Assembly (NCBI GenBank): GCA_963847235.1
Contig: CAWJYU010000014.1
Span: forward strand, 124,001 to 188,000
Length of the DNA: 64,000 nt
Direction: 5' to 3'
Source: JACDAN01 sp963847235
GTDB lineage: Bacteria > Actinomycetota > Thermoleophilia > Gaiellales > Gaiellaceae
In this document: positions 39,005 to 48,069 of the stretch, piece after piece
Layout of the letters: the number at the start of each line of letters is the position of its first letter
How positions within the stretch are numbered: the first letter of the stretch is position 1
The notes under the pieces: model-generated
The model's database searches: none
The model's input: the letters and a program-made list of their open reading frames with translations, nothing else
Told to the model about the DNA's origin: nothing
Translations under genes and position numbers: made by a program

Positions 39005-39874
39005 GTGTCGTTCGCATCTGTCGAAGACGTCGAACGTGCGCTCTCCGAGGAGTCGTACCTTCCCGACCGCGGGCTCGCGACGGCGGTCTTCCTCGCCGTC
39101 GCCATGCGGCGCCCGCTGCTGCTGGAGGGGGAGGCCGGCGTCGGCAAGACCGAGGTCGGCAAGACGCTCGCCCGCATCCTCCGCGCGGAGCTGATCCGGC
39201 TTCAGTGCTACGAGGGGATCGACGCGTCACAGGCGCTCTACGAGTGGGATTACGCCCGGCAACTCCTCTACGCGCGGGCACTCCAGGTGGGCGAGGTCGA
39301 GCCCGGCAAGCGCGTCGAGGAGCTGTACGGCGCCGACTTCCTCGTCGAGCGGCCTCTGCTCCGGGCGATTCGCTCGGGCGCCGGAGCCGTGCTGTTGATC
39401 GACGAGCTCGACCGGGCCGACGACGAGTTCGAGGCGTTCCTGCTCGAGGTGCTCTCGGACTTCGCGGTCACGGTGCCGGAGCTCGGAACGATTGCCGCGC
39501 CGGAGCCGCCGGCGGTCGTGATCACCTCGAACCGCACGCGGGAGCTCCACGACGCGCTCAAGCGGCGGTGTCTCTACCACTGGATCGAGTTCCCGGACCT
39601 GGAGCGCGAGGTGGCGATCATCCGGCTCCGCGCGCCTGACGTCTCGGAGCCGCTGGCGCGGTCGGTCGCGCATGCAGTCGCGCGGTTGCGCGAGCTCGAC
39701 CTCGTCAAGCGGCCAGGTGCGGCCGAGGCGATCGACTGGGCGCAGGCGCTTTCCCACCTGGGCGCGGAGTCAGCGGACGGCGACCACGGCCGCGAGACGC
39801 TCGGCTGGGTGGTCAAGAACCGCGAGGATCTCGGCCGGGTCGAGCCGGTCCTCGCCGAGCTTCTCCGTGACTGA
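39005..39874 (+). CDS. MoxR-family AAA+ ATPase (CoxD-like)
   Basis: A 289-residue MoxR ATPase with Walker A GEAGVGKTEVGK, Walker B AVLLIDELDRADDEFEAFLLE, and sensor 1 VVITSNRTRELHDALKRRCL. It pairs with the VWA protein encoded next (8-base overlap) and stands tail-to-tail with coxSLM. That is the composition of CoxD/CoxE maturation pairs, which insert or sulfurate the metal centre of Mo hydroxylases. The maturation role is inferred from context. Confidence 0.9.
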   Translation: MSFASVEDVERALSEESYLPDRGLATAVFLAVAMRRPLLLEGEAGVGKTEVGKTLARILRAELIRLQCYEGIDASQALYEWDYARQLLYARALQVGEVEPGKRVEELYGADFLVERPLLRAIRSGAGAVLLIDELDRADDEFEAFLLEVLSDFAVTVPELGTIAAPEPPAVVITSNRTRELHDALKRRCLYHWIEFPDLEREVAIIRLRAPDVSEPLARSVAHAVARLRELDLVKRPGAAEAIDWAQALSHLGAESADGDHGRETLGWVVKNREDLGRVEPVLAELLRD

Positions 39875-40910
39875 CGCGGTCGGCGCCCTGACCGCCTTCG
39901 GGCGGGCGCTCCGCCGCGAGGGAGTACCGGTCGGCACCGGGAGGATCGCGTCCTTCTGCCGGGCGGCCGCGCTGCTCTCACCGGAGGACCTCTACTGGGC
40001 CGGACGCGCGACGCTCGTCGGCCGCCGCGACCAGATCCCGGTGTACGACCGGGTCTTCCGCACCTTCTTCGGCGTCGAAGAAGCTCCGGCTCCCTCACCC
40101 CACTCTGCCGACGCTGTCGTCATCGAGGAGGAGCTTGCGCTTGCGAGCCCGATCGAGCTGCTTCGGCACAAGAGCTTCGCCCACTGCTCGCGGGAGGAGC
40201 TCGAGCAGCTCGCCGAGCTCCTGGCCCAGCTGAGGCTGACCGTGCCGCGCCGCCGCACCCGCCGCTTCGCGTCGGCACGCTCGGGCGTCCCGGACCTGCG
40301 CCGGACGCTGCGGCGCTCGTTCCGGACCGCCGGCGAGCCCCTCGAGCGCCGCTTCCGCGCAAGGCGCCGTCGTCCCAGGCGGCTCGTCCTCGTCCTCGAC
40401 GTGTCAGGGTCGATGGCCGACTACTCGCGGGCGCTGCTTGTCTTCGCGCATGCGGCTCTCCGGGCCGACCGGCGCTGGGAGGCGTTCTGCTTCGGCACGC
40501 GGCTGACGCGTGTGACGCGCGCGCTCGCCGTCGCGCGGCCGGACGACGCGCTCGACCGCGCCGCCGCCGAGGTCGTCGACTGGAACGGCGGCACGCGGAT
40601 CGGCGAGTCCCTGAAGGGGCTGCTCGACGAGTACGGGCACCGGGGACTCGTTCGCGGCGCCGTCGTCGTGCTCTGCTCGGACGGCCTCGAGATCGGCGAT
40701 CCTGAGCTCCTCGGCGAGCAGATGGCGCGTCTTCAGCGCCTCGCCAACCGCGTGATCTGGCTGAACCCGCTCAAGGGCGACGAGGCGTACGAGCCGCTCG
40801 CGCGCGGCATGCACGCGGCGCTGCCGTACGTCGACCTCTTCGCCGCCGGGCACAACCTGGCCAGCCTCGAAGAGCTCGGGTCCGAGCTCTCGCGGCTCGA
40901 TCTGTCCTAG
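39867..40910 (+). CDS. VWA-domain protein (CoxE-like)
   Basis: A 347-residue CoxE-like protein. A basic stretch (RRSFRTAGEPLERRFRARRRRPRR) leads into a von Willebrand A domain with the metal-dependent adhesion motif DVSGSMADYS at Asp178. TRIGESLKGLL and VVLCSDGLEIGDP supply the other MIDAS positions. GTG 39867 overlaps the MoxR stop by 8 bases. MoxR-VWA pairs act together as chaperones, and the convergent coxM end is one base away from the 3' end of this gene. Confidence 0.9.
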   Translation: MTDAVGALTAFGRALRREGVPVGTGRIASFCRAAALLSPEDLYWAGRATLVGRRDQIPVYDRVFRTFFGVEEAPAPSPHSADAVVIEEELALASPIELLRHKSFAHCSREELEQLAELLAQLRLTVPRRRTRRFASARSGVPDLRRTLRRSFRTAGEPLERRFRARRRRPRRLVLVLDVSGSMADYSRALLVFAHAALRADRRWEAFCFGTRLTRVTRALAVARPDDALDRAAAEVVDWNGGTRIGESLKGLLDEYGHRGLVRGAVVVLCSDGLEIGDPELLGEQMARLQRLANRVIWLNPLKGDEAYEPLARGMHAALPYVDLFAAGHNLASLEELGSELSRLDLS

Positions 40911-40911
40911 G

Positions 40912-41775
40912 TCACGCGGCCCGCTCGAAGGCCTTCCTGAGCGCGCGCTTCGCGAGCACGGAGGCGAGGTGCTTCCGGTATTCGCCCGACGCGTACGTGT
41001 CGCCCGAGACGTCCCCAAGTGACTCCGGCACCTTCTCGGCGGCTGCCGCGATCGCCTCCTCGGAGCCGGTGCCGCCGACGAGCGACTCGACCGCCGCGTC
41101 CACCGGAGGCGCCGTCAACCCGCCGACCGTCACACGGGCGCTCGTGCAGCTCCCGTTCTCCACGGTCACCACGGCCGCGACGCCGACGACCGCGTACCGC
41201 GAGGCCGGATGCGCGTGCTTCAGGTACGCGGCTCCGGTCCCGGCACCCGTGGCCGGCACCTTCACCGATGTCACGAGCTCTCCGGGCTCGAGCGCCGTCG
41301 CGAACATGCCGCGGAAGAAGTCGTCGGCGGCGATCTCTCGCTCGCCGTCGCTGCCGGTCGCCGTGATCGTGGCGCCGAGTGCCTTCAGCAACGTCGGGTA
41401 GTCGGCGCCCGGATCGGCGTGGGCGACGCTCCCGCCCATCGTGCCGCAGTTCCGCACCTGCCTGTCCCCGACCAGCGCCGCTGTTTCCGGGACGACCGGC
41501 GCGATCCCGATCGCAACCTCGGATGCCGCCACCGACGCGTGGGTGGCCAGCGCGCCGATCGTGAGGTCTCCGTTCCCCGAGATGCCGTCGAGGCCGGGGA
41601 TGCCCGCCAGATCGACGAGTGCGGGCGGGTTCGCCAGCCGCAGCTTCATCATCGGGAGCAGGCTGTGGCCGCCGGCGATCGCCCGCGAGCCCTCGACCTC
41701 GCCGAGCAGGGAGATCGCCTCGTCGAGGCTCGTCGGCCGGTGGTACTCGAACTCGGCTGGACGCATCGTGTACAT
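40912..41775 (-). CDS. Mo-hydroxylase FAD subunit (CoxM-like)
   Basis: A 287-residue FAD-binding subunit. Features are MRPAEFEYHRPTSLDEAISLL, FAD loop RAIAGGHSLLPMMKLR, second FAD motif RNCGTMGGSVAHADPGADYP, and the C-terminal CO_deh_flav_C domain with YRKHLASVLAKRAL. GGGAGG lies 4 bases before ATG 41775, and this start shares bases with the upstream stop (TGATG), so coupling with coxL is tight. It passes electrons from the Fe-S subunit to a quinone or other acceptor. Confidence 0.92.
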   Translation of the reverse strand: MYTMRPAEFEYHRPTSLDEAISLLGEVEGSRAIAGGHSLLPMMKLRLANPPALVDLAGIPGLDGISGNGDLTIGALATHASVAASEVAIGIAPVVPETAALVGDRQVRNCGTMGGSVAHADPGADYPTLLKALGATITATGSDGEREIAADDFFRGMFATALEPGELVTSVKVPATGAGTGAAYLKHAHPASRYAVVGVAAVVTVENGSCTSARVTVGGLTAPPVDAAVESLVGGTGSEEAIAAAAEKVPESLGDVSGDTYASGEYRKHLASVLAKRALRKAFERAA

Positions 41776-44172
41776 CACGCCTCCCTTCCGCCGTTTGCAG
41801 CTCGCATCGCCCGCCACACCCGTTCCGGTGTGAACGGCATGTCGAGGTGCCGGATCCCGAGCGGCGCGAGCGCGTCAATGACCGCGTTCGCGACCGCAGG
41901 CGTCGACGCGATCGTCCCCGTCTCGCCCGCGCCCTTGACGCCGAGCGGGTTGACGTCGGTCGGCGTCTCGGTGCGCTCGACCTCGAACGCGGGGAAGAAG
42001 TCGGCCTTCGGGACGGCGTAGTTCATCATCGAGCCCGTCACGAGCTGGCCGCTCTCGTTGTAGGCGCCGTACTCCCAGAGCGCCTGTGCGATGCCCTGGG
42101 CGATGCCGCCGTGCACCTGGCCGTCGACGATCATCGGGTTGATCACCTTGCCGACGTCGTCGACCGCGATGTAGCGCTCGAGCTTTACCTCGCCGGTCTC
42201 GGGATCGATGTCCACGACGGCGATGTGCGTACCGAACGGGAACGTGCAGTTCGGCGGGTCGTAGTAGGTCGTATCGTCGAGGAACGGCTCCTCGTTCTCG
42301 GGCAGGTCGTACGCGAGCGCGGCCGCTCCGGCGATCTCCTGGATCGTCTTCGCGTTGTCGGGAACGCCCTTGACGAAGGCCTTTCCGTTCTCGAAGACGA
42401 TGTCGTCGGCGTCCGCCTCGAGCATGTGCGCGGCGATCCGGCGCGCCTTCGCCTTGATCTTCTGGAGGCTGTTGTAGACGGCGACCGCGCCGACGGCAGC
42501 ACTGCGGCTGGCGTACGTGCCGTAGCCGAACGGTGTGTTCAGCGTGTCGCCGATCTCGACGGTGACGTCCTCGATCGGGATCCCGAGCTCGGACGCCACC
42601 ACCTGCGAGACCGTGGTCGCATGTCCCTGGCCCTGCGGCTGCGTCCCGATCGTGACCGCCACCTTGCCGGTCAGGTGGACGCGGATGTTGGCGCTCTCCC
42701 ACATCGAGGCGCCCCAGCCCTCGCCGACCGTTCCGATCCAGGCGGAGGGCGCCGCGCCGCAGATCTCGACGTAGGTCGAGAACCCGATCCCGCGGTAGCG
42801 GCCTTGCTTCCGGGCCTCCTCCTGCTCGCGGCGGAACTCCTCGTAGCCGAGGATCTCGAGCGCCCGGTCGAGCGCCTTCTCGTAGTCCCCCGTGTCGTAC
42901 TTCAGACCCTTGAGGATGCCGACGGGGTCGTAGGGGAACGCGTCGGGCGGGATGAAGTTCTTGCGGCGCACCTCGACCGGGTCGAGGTCGAGCTCCCGCG
43001 CGACGAGGTCGACGGCGCGCTCGACGACGTAGGTCGCCTCCGGCCGGCCGGCGCCGCGGTAGGCGTCGACCATGCCGGTGTTCGAGTAGACGCCCAGCAC
43101 CTGGCAGTGGATGTTCGGGAATCCGGTAGGCGCCGGAGAGCATCCGCCCGTAGAGCGTGGTCGGGATGCCGGGTGCGATCGTGGACAGGACGCCGCCGAG
43201 GTTCGCGTAGGTCTTCGTCTTCAGCGCCGTGATCGTCCCGTCGCGGTTCGCCCCGACCTCGAGGTGGGCGACGTGGTCGCGCCCGTGCGTGGTCGCGACG
43301 TAGTTCTCGCGCCGCGTCTCCATCCACTTGACCGGCCGGCCGAGCTTCTGGGCCAGGGCAGCCATGAGCACGTACTCGTGGTAGAGGAAGATCTTCGTGC
43401 CGAAGCCGCCGCCGACGTGGAGCGCGATGCAGCGCATCTTCGTCTCGGGGATCCCGAACACGAAGGCCGTCATCAGCAGCCGCATGATGTGCGGGTCCTG
43501 CGAGGTCATCCAGACCGTGTACTGGCCGGTGGCGGGCTCGTACGTGGCGGCCGCGCCTCGTGCCTCCATCGGGTTCGGGATCAGGCGCTGGTTGACGAGC
43601 CGCTCCTTGACGACGACGTCGGCCTCTGCCAGCGCCTTGTCCGTCCCCTCCGCGTCGCCGACCGACCAGTCCATGACGATGTTGCCGGGCGCGTTCTCGT
43701 GCAGTTGAGGTGCGCCTTCGGCTGCCGCCTCTTCGACGTCGACGACGACGTCGAGCGGCTCGTACTCGACGTCGATCAGCCCGAGCGCGTCCTCGGCCGC
43801 GTACTTGCTCTCCGCCACGACGGCGGCGACACCGGCGCCGGTGAACGTGACCCGGTCGATCTCGAGCACGCGCGGCGTGTTGACGAAGTTCTCGACGCCA
43901 CCGGCCTGCCACGCACACGGCAGGGCGGGGAGGTCCTCGAAGTCCTTGCCGGTGAAGACCCCGACGACGCCTGGAGCGGCGGCCGCCTTCGTCGTGTCGA
44001 TCGAGGTGATCCGGGCGTGCGCGTACGGCGATCGCAGGATCGACACGTGCGCCATCCCGTGCAGCTTGAGATCGTCGAGGTACTTCGCCGCGCCGGTGAT
44101 CAGGCTCGGGTCCTCGACGCGCCTGACCGGCTGGCCGACGAGCTGTGTGGAGGCTTCCGCAGTCGTCGTCAT
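41775..44172 (-). pseudogene. Form II CoxL-like molybdopterin subunit, one frame break
   Basis: Catalytic subunit of an aerobic CO-dehydrogenase-like Mo hydroxylase, about 799 codons from ATG 44172. The N-terminal part (VGQPVRRVEDPSLITGAAKYL ... LSGAYRIP) runs to about base 43119. The rest (NIHCQVLGVYSNTGMVDAYR...) continues in another frame. Removing one C from ATTCCCGAAC restores IPNIHCQVLGVYS. The active-site loop is AYRGAGRPEA, the form II signature, not the AYXCSFR of true CO dehydrogenases, and VKGAGETG holds the catalytic Glu. The natural substrate is therefore uncertain. Confidence 0.87.
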
Positions 44173-44630
44173 CGCGCCACCCCTGCCGCCTCGTGGACGG
44201 CGTGCACGATGTTCTCGTAGCCGGTGCAGCGGCACAGATTCCCCTCGAGCGCGTGCCGGATCTCCTCGTCGTTCGGGTCCGGGGTCGCGGCCAGCAGATC
44301 GACGGTGGCCATGATCATCCCGGGCGTGCAGTAGCCGCACTGCAGGCCGTGCTTCTCGCGGAAGGCTTCCTGCACCGCATGGAGCGTCCCGTTCGAGGCC
44401 AGCCCTTCGATCGTCGTGACGGCCTTTCCGTCGGCCTGCACCGCCAGCACCGTGCACGACTTCACGATCTTCCCGTCGAGGTCGACAGTGCACGAACCGC
44501 ACTGCGACGTGTCGCATGCGAGCTTCGTGCCGGTCAACCCGACGTGGTCACGGATGAAGTCGGCTAAGAGCGTTCTCGCCTCCAGGTCGGCTTCGCGCCG
44601 CACACCGTTGACGGTGATCGCTACGTCCAT
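44169..44630 (-). CDS. Mo-hydroxylase 2Fe-2S subunit (CoxS-like)
   Basis: A 153-residue iron-sulfur subunit with Cys39/44/47/59 (CDTSQCGSC ... C) for the plant-type cluster and Cys98/101/133/135 (CGYCTPGM, CRCTGY) for the second cluster. GGGAGG before ATG 44630 fixes the start; an earlier in-frame ATG lacks a ribosome site. It overlaps the coxL-like gene by 4 bases and begins the S-L-M operon. Confidence 0.95.
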   Translation of the reverse strand: MDVAITVNGVRREADLEARTLLADFIRDHVGLTGTKLACDTSQCGSCTVDLDGKIVKSCTVLAVQADGKAVTTIEGLASNGTLHAVQEAFREKHGLQCGYCTPGMIMATVDLLAATPDPNDEEIRHALEGNLCRCTGYENIVHAVHEAAGVAR

Positions 44631-44890
44631 CGGCCCTCCCTCGGTCGTCGGCCGGCCTCGCGGCGAAAGAAACAACACGCCTCTTCCGGCGCCGAGGCGA
44701 CTCTACGCCTCGCCTGTCCGGTTTTCCACGGCCACCCGCCCCGAGCGCTAGAGCCAAGCGAGCTCAGGGTTCGAGCCGAGCCCCCCACTCACCGTCGACG
44801 ATCGAGAAGTGGTGCGCAATGAGACCCTGCTTGGCCGGATCGGAATGTGCGAGAACTGCGTCGTCAGCTATTCCGCGACAGGAGGGACGA
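44631..44890. promoter_or_regulatory. Divergent intergenic region between cox genes and cupin gene
   Basis: 260 bases between the coxS-like start and the cupin start, slightly less GC-rich than the flanks (TTGTTTCTTTCGC on the minus strand). Promoters for both directions must lie here or in part of it. I could not place -10/-35 pairs with confidence, and no ORF is supported. Confidence 0.4.
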
Positions 44891-45445
44891 ATGCCCGTGA
44901 AGGAAGCAAGCCTGGCTGAGACCCCGTACGGCCGCTATGTCACGTCGGACGGCTGGTTCGTCCTCAATCTCTCGGAAGCGCTCGCGGTGCGCAACGAGGA
45001 GAAGGGTGGGGCGGTGTACCCGATCGAGGCGCGCGAGCATCCGTTCGGCGATTTCGGCGTGCACGTCCGCGTGCTCTCGCCGGGCGAGCCGAACGCGCTC
45101 TACCACTCCGAGGACGCGCAGGAAGGGTTCCTCGTCCTCTCGGGCGAGTGCACGCTGCTCGTGGAAGAGGAGGAACGACCGCTGCGGCAGTGGGACTACT
45201 TCCACTGCCCGGCCGAGACCCGCCACATAATCGTCGGCGCCGGCGACGGGCCGTGCGCGATCCTGATGATCGGTTCGCGCCCCGAAGTCGAGACGCTGCT
45301 GTACCCGGTGAGCGAGCTGGCGGCGAAGTACGGCGCGTCGGCCGCGAAGGACACCGACGAGCCGGACGAGGCCTACGCCGACTGGCCGGGCGAGTACGAG
45401 CCGGTGCGTCTTCCGTGGCCGCTCGAGCCCGACGCGAAGGGCTAG
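44891..45445 (+). CDS. Cupin-domain protein
   Basis: A 184-residue protein with a single cupin. VHVRVLSPGEPNALYHSEDA and EGFLVLSGECTLLVEEEERP form the first motif. LRQWDYFHCPAETRHIIVGAGD forms the second, supplying the metal-binding His residues. GGAGGG lies 4 bases before ATG 44891. An acidic C-terminal tail (DTDEPDEAYADWPGEYEP) follows. It may be a dioxygenase-like enzyme or a ligand-binding protein. Function unknown. Confidence 0.85.
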   Translation: MPVKEASLAETPYGRYVTSDGWFVLNLSEALAVRNEEKGGAVYPIEAREHPFGDFGVHVRVLSPGEPNALYHSEDAQEGFLVLSGECTLLVEEEERPLRQWDYFHCPAETRHIIVGAGDGPCAILMIGSRPEVETLLYPVSELAAKYGASAAKDTDEPDEAYADWPGEYEPVRLPWPLEPDAKG

Positions 45446-45460
45446 GGCGTTCCCTCGAGC

Positions 45461-46483
45461 CTAGGATGCTTCGACGTCGATCAGCCCGAAGCAGCGGGCC
45501 ACGGCCGCGGTACGTGTGCTGACTCCGAGCTTGGCGTAGACGTTCTCGAGGTGCTTGCCGACCGTCTTTGGCGCGAGCCAAAGAAGCTGCGCGATCTCGG
45601 CGTTCGTCTTGCCGCGGGCGACCCAGGCGAGTACCTCGCGTTCGCGTGCGGTCAGCTCGATCCCTTCGTGTCTCTCTTCGAGCAGCAGGGCGCCGTCGGC
45701 TTGCTGCACCGTTAGTCGCCACTCGCCGCGACGTCGAAGCAGCGGCTTCGTGTCTCCCGACTCGAGCCACTCGACAAGCGCAGCCGGAAGCTGTCCGCCG
45801 CTCCTGGCCGGGAAGAACTCGCGGAGCAGGCGCTCCGTCGGGGGCGAGGCGAATTCGACCTCACCGCCGAGGCCGAGCAGGATCACTCCGCGACGGTCGT
45901 GCTCGTCCACGCGGTCGAGCTCGGCGAGCGCCGAGCTCAGCAGCCGACGCGTCCTCGCCGCGAGCCAGATCCGCGCGAGATGCGGCTGCAGCAGATCGAG
46001 GATGAGCCGGTCGCGCTCGCTGAAGTCGCGGCCGCCGCTGCGACCGAAGAGAAACGTCTTCGTGTGCCAGAGCGGCGAGGGAATCGCCACCTCGAGCTCG
46101 TACTCGACGTCGAAAGGTGCGAAGAAGTTGTCGTAGACCCAGGTCCGGTGCAGCTCGCGCTGGGTCAGGAAGTCGGAGAGCTTGACTGCACCGAAGTGTC
46201 CCTGCTGCTGGCCTTGGCAGAGCGGATGCTCGTCCAACAGCACCCGCCAGCGCGTCTCGTCGTCGAGCTCGACACCGTCGACTTCGTCGTCGGGCCGGCC
46301 GACAAGCAGGAGTCTCCGCCGGCGCACGCGATCGAGCTCGTTGTAGACCACCGTCTCGGCGGGGACCAGGCGGCCGAGCTCGGCGAGCAGGTCGGGCGTG
46401 AAGGGCTGATCGCCGCCGATGCTTTCCGCCTCGGCGACGAAGCGAAGCAGCTGCTCCGCGTCGCCTCTGGCGAGTGCAGCCAT
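45461..46483 (-). CDS. LuxR-family transcriptional regulator
   Basis: A 340-residue regulator. The C-terminal GerE/LuxR helix-turn-helix is LTAREREVLAWVARGKTNAE ... KTVGKHLENVYAKLGVSTRT (about residues 275-335). The N-terminal 250 residues are a large sensory region of unknown type (VYDNFFAPFDVEYELEVAIP, RDRLILDLLQPHLARIW). No receiver or ATPase motif is seen. ATG 46483 was chosen because a -10 box (TATCTT) lies 7 bases upstream. The longer open frame beyond it is not supported. Targets are unknown; the cupin and cox genes are adjacent candidates. Confidence 0.86.
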   Translation of the reverse strand: MAALARGDAEQLLRFVAEAESIGGDQPFTPDLLAELGRLVPAETVVYNELDRVRRRRLLLVGRPDDEVDGVELDDETRWRVLLDEHPLCQGQQQGHFGAVKLSDFLTQRELHRTWVYDNFFAPFDVEYELEVAIPSPLWHTKTFLFGRSGGRDFSERDRLILDLLQPHLARIWLAARTRRLLSSALAELDRVDEHDRRGVILLGLGGEVEFASPPTERLLREFFPARSGGQLPAALVEWLESGDTKPLLRRRGEWRLTVQQADGALLLEERHEGIELTAREREVLAWVARGKTNAEIAQLLWLAPKTVGKHLENVYAKLGVSTRTAAVARCFGLIDVEAS

Positions 46484-46490
46484 GCAACAA

Positions 46491-46496
46491 AAGATA
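46491..46496 (-). promoter_or_regulatory. -10 box for the LuxR regulator
   Basis: TATCTT on the minus strand, 7 bases before the ATG at 46483. Confidence 0.55.
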
Positions 46497-46732
46497 CGAC
46501 GAATCTCGAATGGACTCCACTCCTGGCCCGGTGAGCTCGCGTGCCGGTGAAGGCAAGCACTCGTGCGGGAGTGAAGCGGGCTGTATGTCCTCTGTGTCTG
46601 TGCTCTTTGCGGTGACGAAGCCATCGTGTTGCTTGAATCCGGCGAAGCGTGGAAGCTCCAATCCCTTCATTGCCCGACCCGCGCAGGAAGAGGAAGTGTG
46701 ATCCGAACGCGAGTCGTTCGAGCTTCCCTAGA

Positions 46733-46768
46733 CGGTGGCTACTACTAGGTCGGTAGCTACTACTAGAT
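46733..46768 (-). repeat. Two tandem 18-base repeats at the paaD 3' end
   Basis: CGGTGGCTACTACTAGGT and CGGTAGCTACTACTAGAT stand head-to-tail with two mismatches. The paaD stop codon lies inside the second copy. They sit at one end of the otherwise featureless 279-base gap (46484-46762) that precedes the LuxR gene. Their AT content is higher than that of the neighbouring DNA. Confidence 0.8.
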
Positions 46769-47249
46769 CGTCTTGAACTGCTCGAACGGTTGCCGGCAGC
46801 TGCGGCAGTACCGAAGCGAGCGGCACGGTGTCGGGCCGAAGAGGTTCTCGAGCTTCGTGTCCGTCGAGCCGCAGTAGGGGCAGCGGAAGGCGCCCGTCTG
46901 GAGCTGGACGAGCTGCGGCCCTCCCGGCTCTCGCGGTGCCGGCGGAGCGAAGCCGGCGGCGCGCAGCTTCTCGCGCCCCTCGGGCGTGATGCGGTCGGTC
47001 GACCAGGAGTCGTCCGAGATCACCGCCACCTCCGGCTCCCCGCCGAGCTCGCGCACCTTCGCCGCCATCTGGTCGCGCATCACCTCGAGCGCCGGGCAGC
47101 CGAGGAAGGTCGGCGTGAACTCGACTCGCACGCGGTCGTCCTCGACGTCCACGTCCGCGCACGACACCGAGGTCGACGAGCGAGATGACCGGGATCTCGG
47201 GATCGGGAATCTCCGCGAGCGCGTCCCAGACCTGGGCCTCGGTCACCAT
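46763..47249 (-). pseudogene. paaD: Phenylacetyl-CoA epoxidase maturation protein PaaD, one frame break
   Basis: PaaD, a SufT-like protein needed to mature the PaaABC(E) epoxidase. From ATG 47249 the frame reads VTEAQVWDALAEIPDPEIPV ISLVDLGVVR. After about base 47160 the continuation (DVDVEDDRVRVEFTPTFLGC PALEVM, then the zinc-ribbon-like CPYCGSTDT ... CRSCRQPFEQF) is in another frame. Removing one G from GTGCGCGGAC restores GVVRDVDVE and gives about 161 residues. It is the last gene of the paa operon and overlaps paaC. Confidence 0.87.
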
Positions 47250-47816
47250 GTCGCACCAGCCACCGAGCGCCGGACCGAGGTCATCTCCTCCCAGAGCACG
47301 CTGAACTCCTCGCCGGGCTCGCCGCGCTCCTCCCCCAGCCCCGCGAGCTCGTCGCAGCGCCTCGGCGAAGCGCGGCTCGTCGGCCAGCCGCTCCTGCCAC
47401 ATCTGCGCGTGGAGCCGGTGGTACGCCTCCTCCCGGTCGATCTTCGCCGCCAGGCCGGCGACGGCCGGGTCGTCTGACGCCTTCAGCGACTCGAGACGCT
47501 CCGCGTCCGCCGCCTCGTAGAGCACGTGCCGCGCGAGCGTCCGCGCCCAGTCGGGGACCAGCCGCAGCTCGGCGAGCCGCGAGTGGCGGTACTCCTCCGG
47601 CGACCGGTCGAACGCGAGCTCGTCGGCTGTCCCGCCCATCTCCTCCGCGACCAGCTCGTACAGCGCCCGCGCGTGCCCGATCTCGTTCTGCGCGATCGAC
47701 GAGAACGCGACGTCCTCCTCGAGGAACGGCGCGATCCCCGTCCACTCGGAGTTCCGCCAGCCGAGGACGAGCTCGTCGTCAGCGATCGGCAGGAGCAGCC
47801 GTTCCCGCTCGCTCAC
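47243..47816 (-). pseudogene. paaC: Phenylacetyl-CoA epoxidase structural subunit PaaC, one frame break
   Basis: PaaC, the structural partner of PaaA. The first 150 residues (LPIADDELVLGWRNSEWTGI, IAQNEIGHARALYELVAEEM, KIDREEAYHRLHAQMWQERL) end at about base 47354. The proper C-terminus (ELAGLGEERGEPGEEFSVLW EEMTSVRR) lies in another frame and stops at 47243. Removing one A from CTGCGACGAG gives ALRELAGLGEE and about 190 residues, short of the usual 245. It overlaps paaB by 38 bases and paaD by 7. Confidence 0.85.
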
Positions 47817-48069
47817 GCGCCTCCTTCAGCTTCTCCTTCAGCGGGTAGCCGTCGACCCGGTGGTAGTTGCGCTGGAGCTCGTCGACGAACTCCTCGATGT
47901 GCAGCACCGAGTCTCGAGGCACGACCCACAGCGCCACCGACTCGCCGCGCCGGCCGTACTGCTCGCGGGCATACGCCTCGGCGAACGACGCGTCAGGCGC
48001 CGCGACCGAGCCGGCGTGGGCGAACGGCTGGCCCTTGCGCTCCTGCCTGAACACTTCGAAGACGATCAC
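47779..48069 (-). CDS. paaB: Phenylacetyl-CoA epoxidase subunit PaaB
   Basis: A 96-residue PaaB, the bridging subunit of the multicomponent epoxidase. VIVFEVFRQERKGQPFAHAGSVAAPD and YGRRGESVALWVVPRDSV are the family blocks. GTG 48069 overlaps the PaaA stop in a GTGA junction, giving the expected 95-residue length. The longer upstream frame is antisense to the PaaA end and is not used. Confidence 0.93.
   Translation of the reverse strand: MIVFEVFRQERKGQPFAHAGSVAAPDASFAEAYAREQYGRRGESVALWVVPRDSVLHIEEFVDELQRNYHRVDGYPLKEKLKEARERAGTAAPADR

Noticed and set aside
41775..44172. True (form I) CO dehydrogenase
   Set aside because: The active-site loop reads AYRGAGR, the form II signature. CO oxidation is therefore not claimed.
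46474..46701. 75-residue plus-strand open frame upstream of the LuxR gene
   Set aside because: No ribosome site or -10 box, Ser/Cys-rich composition unlike genes here, and it overlaps the LuxR promoter.
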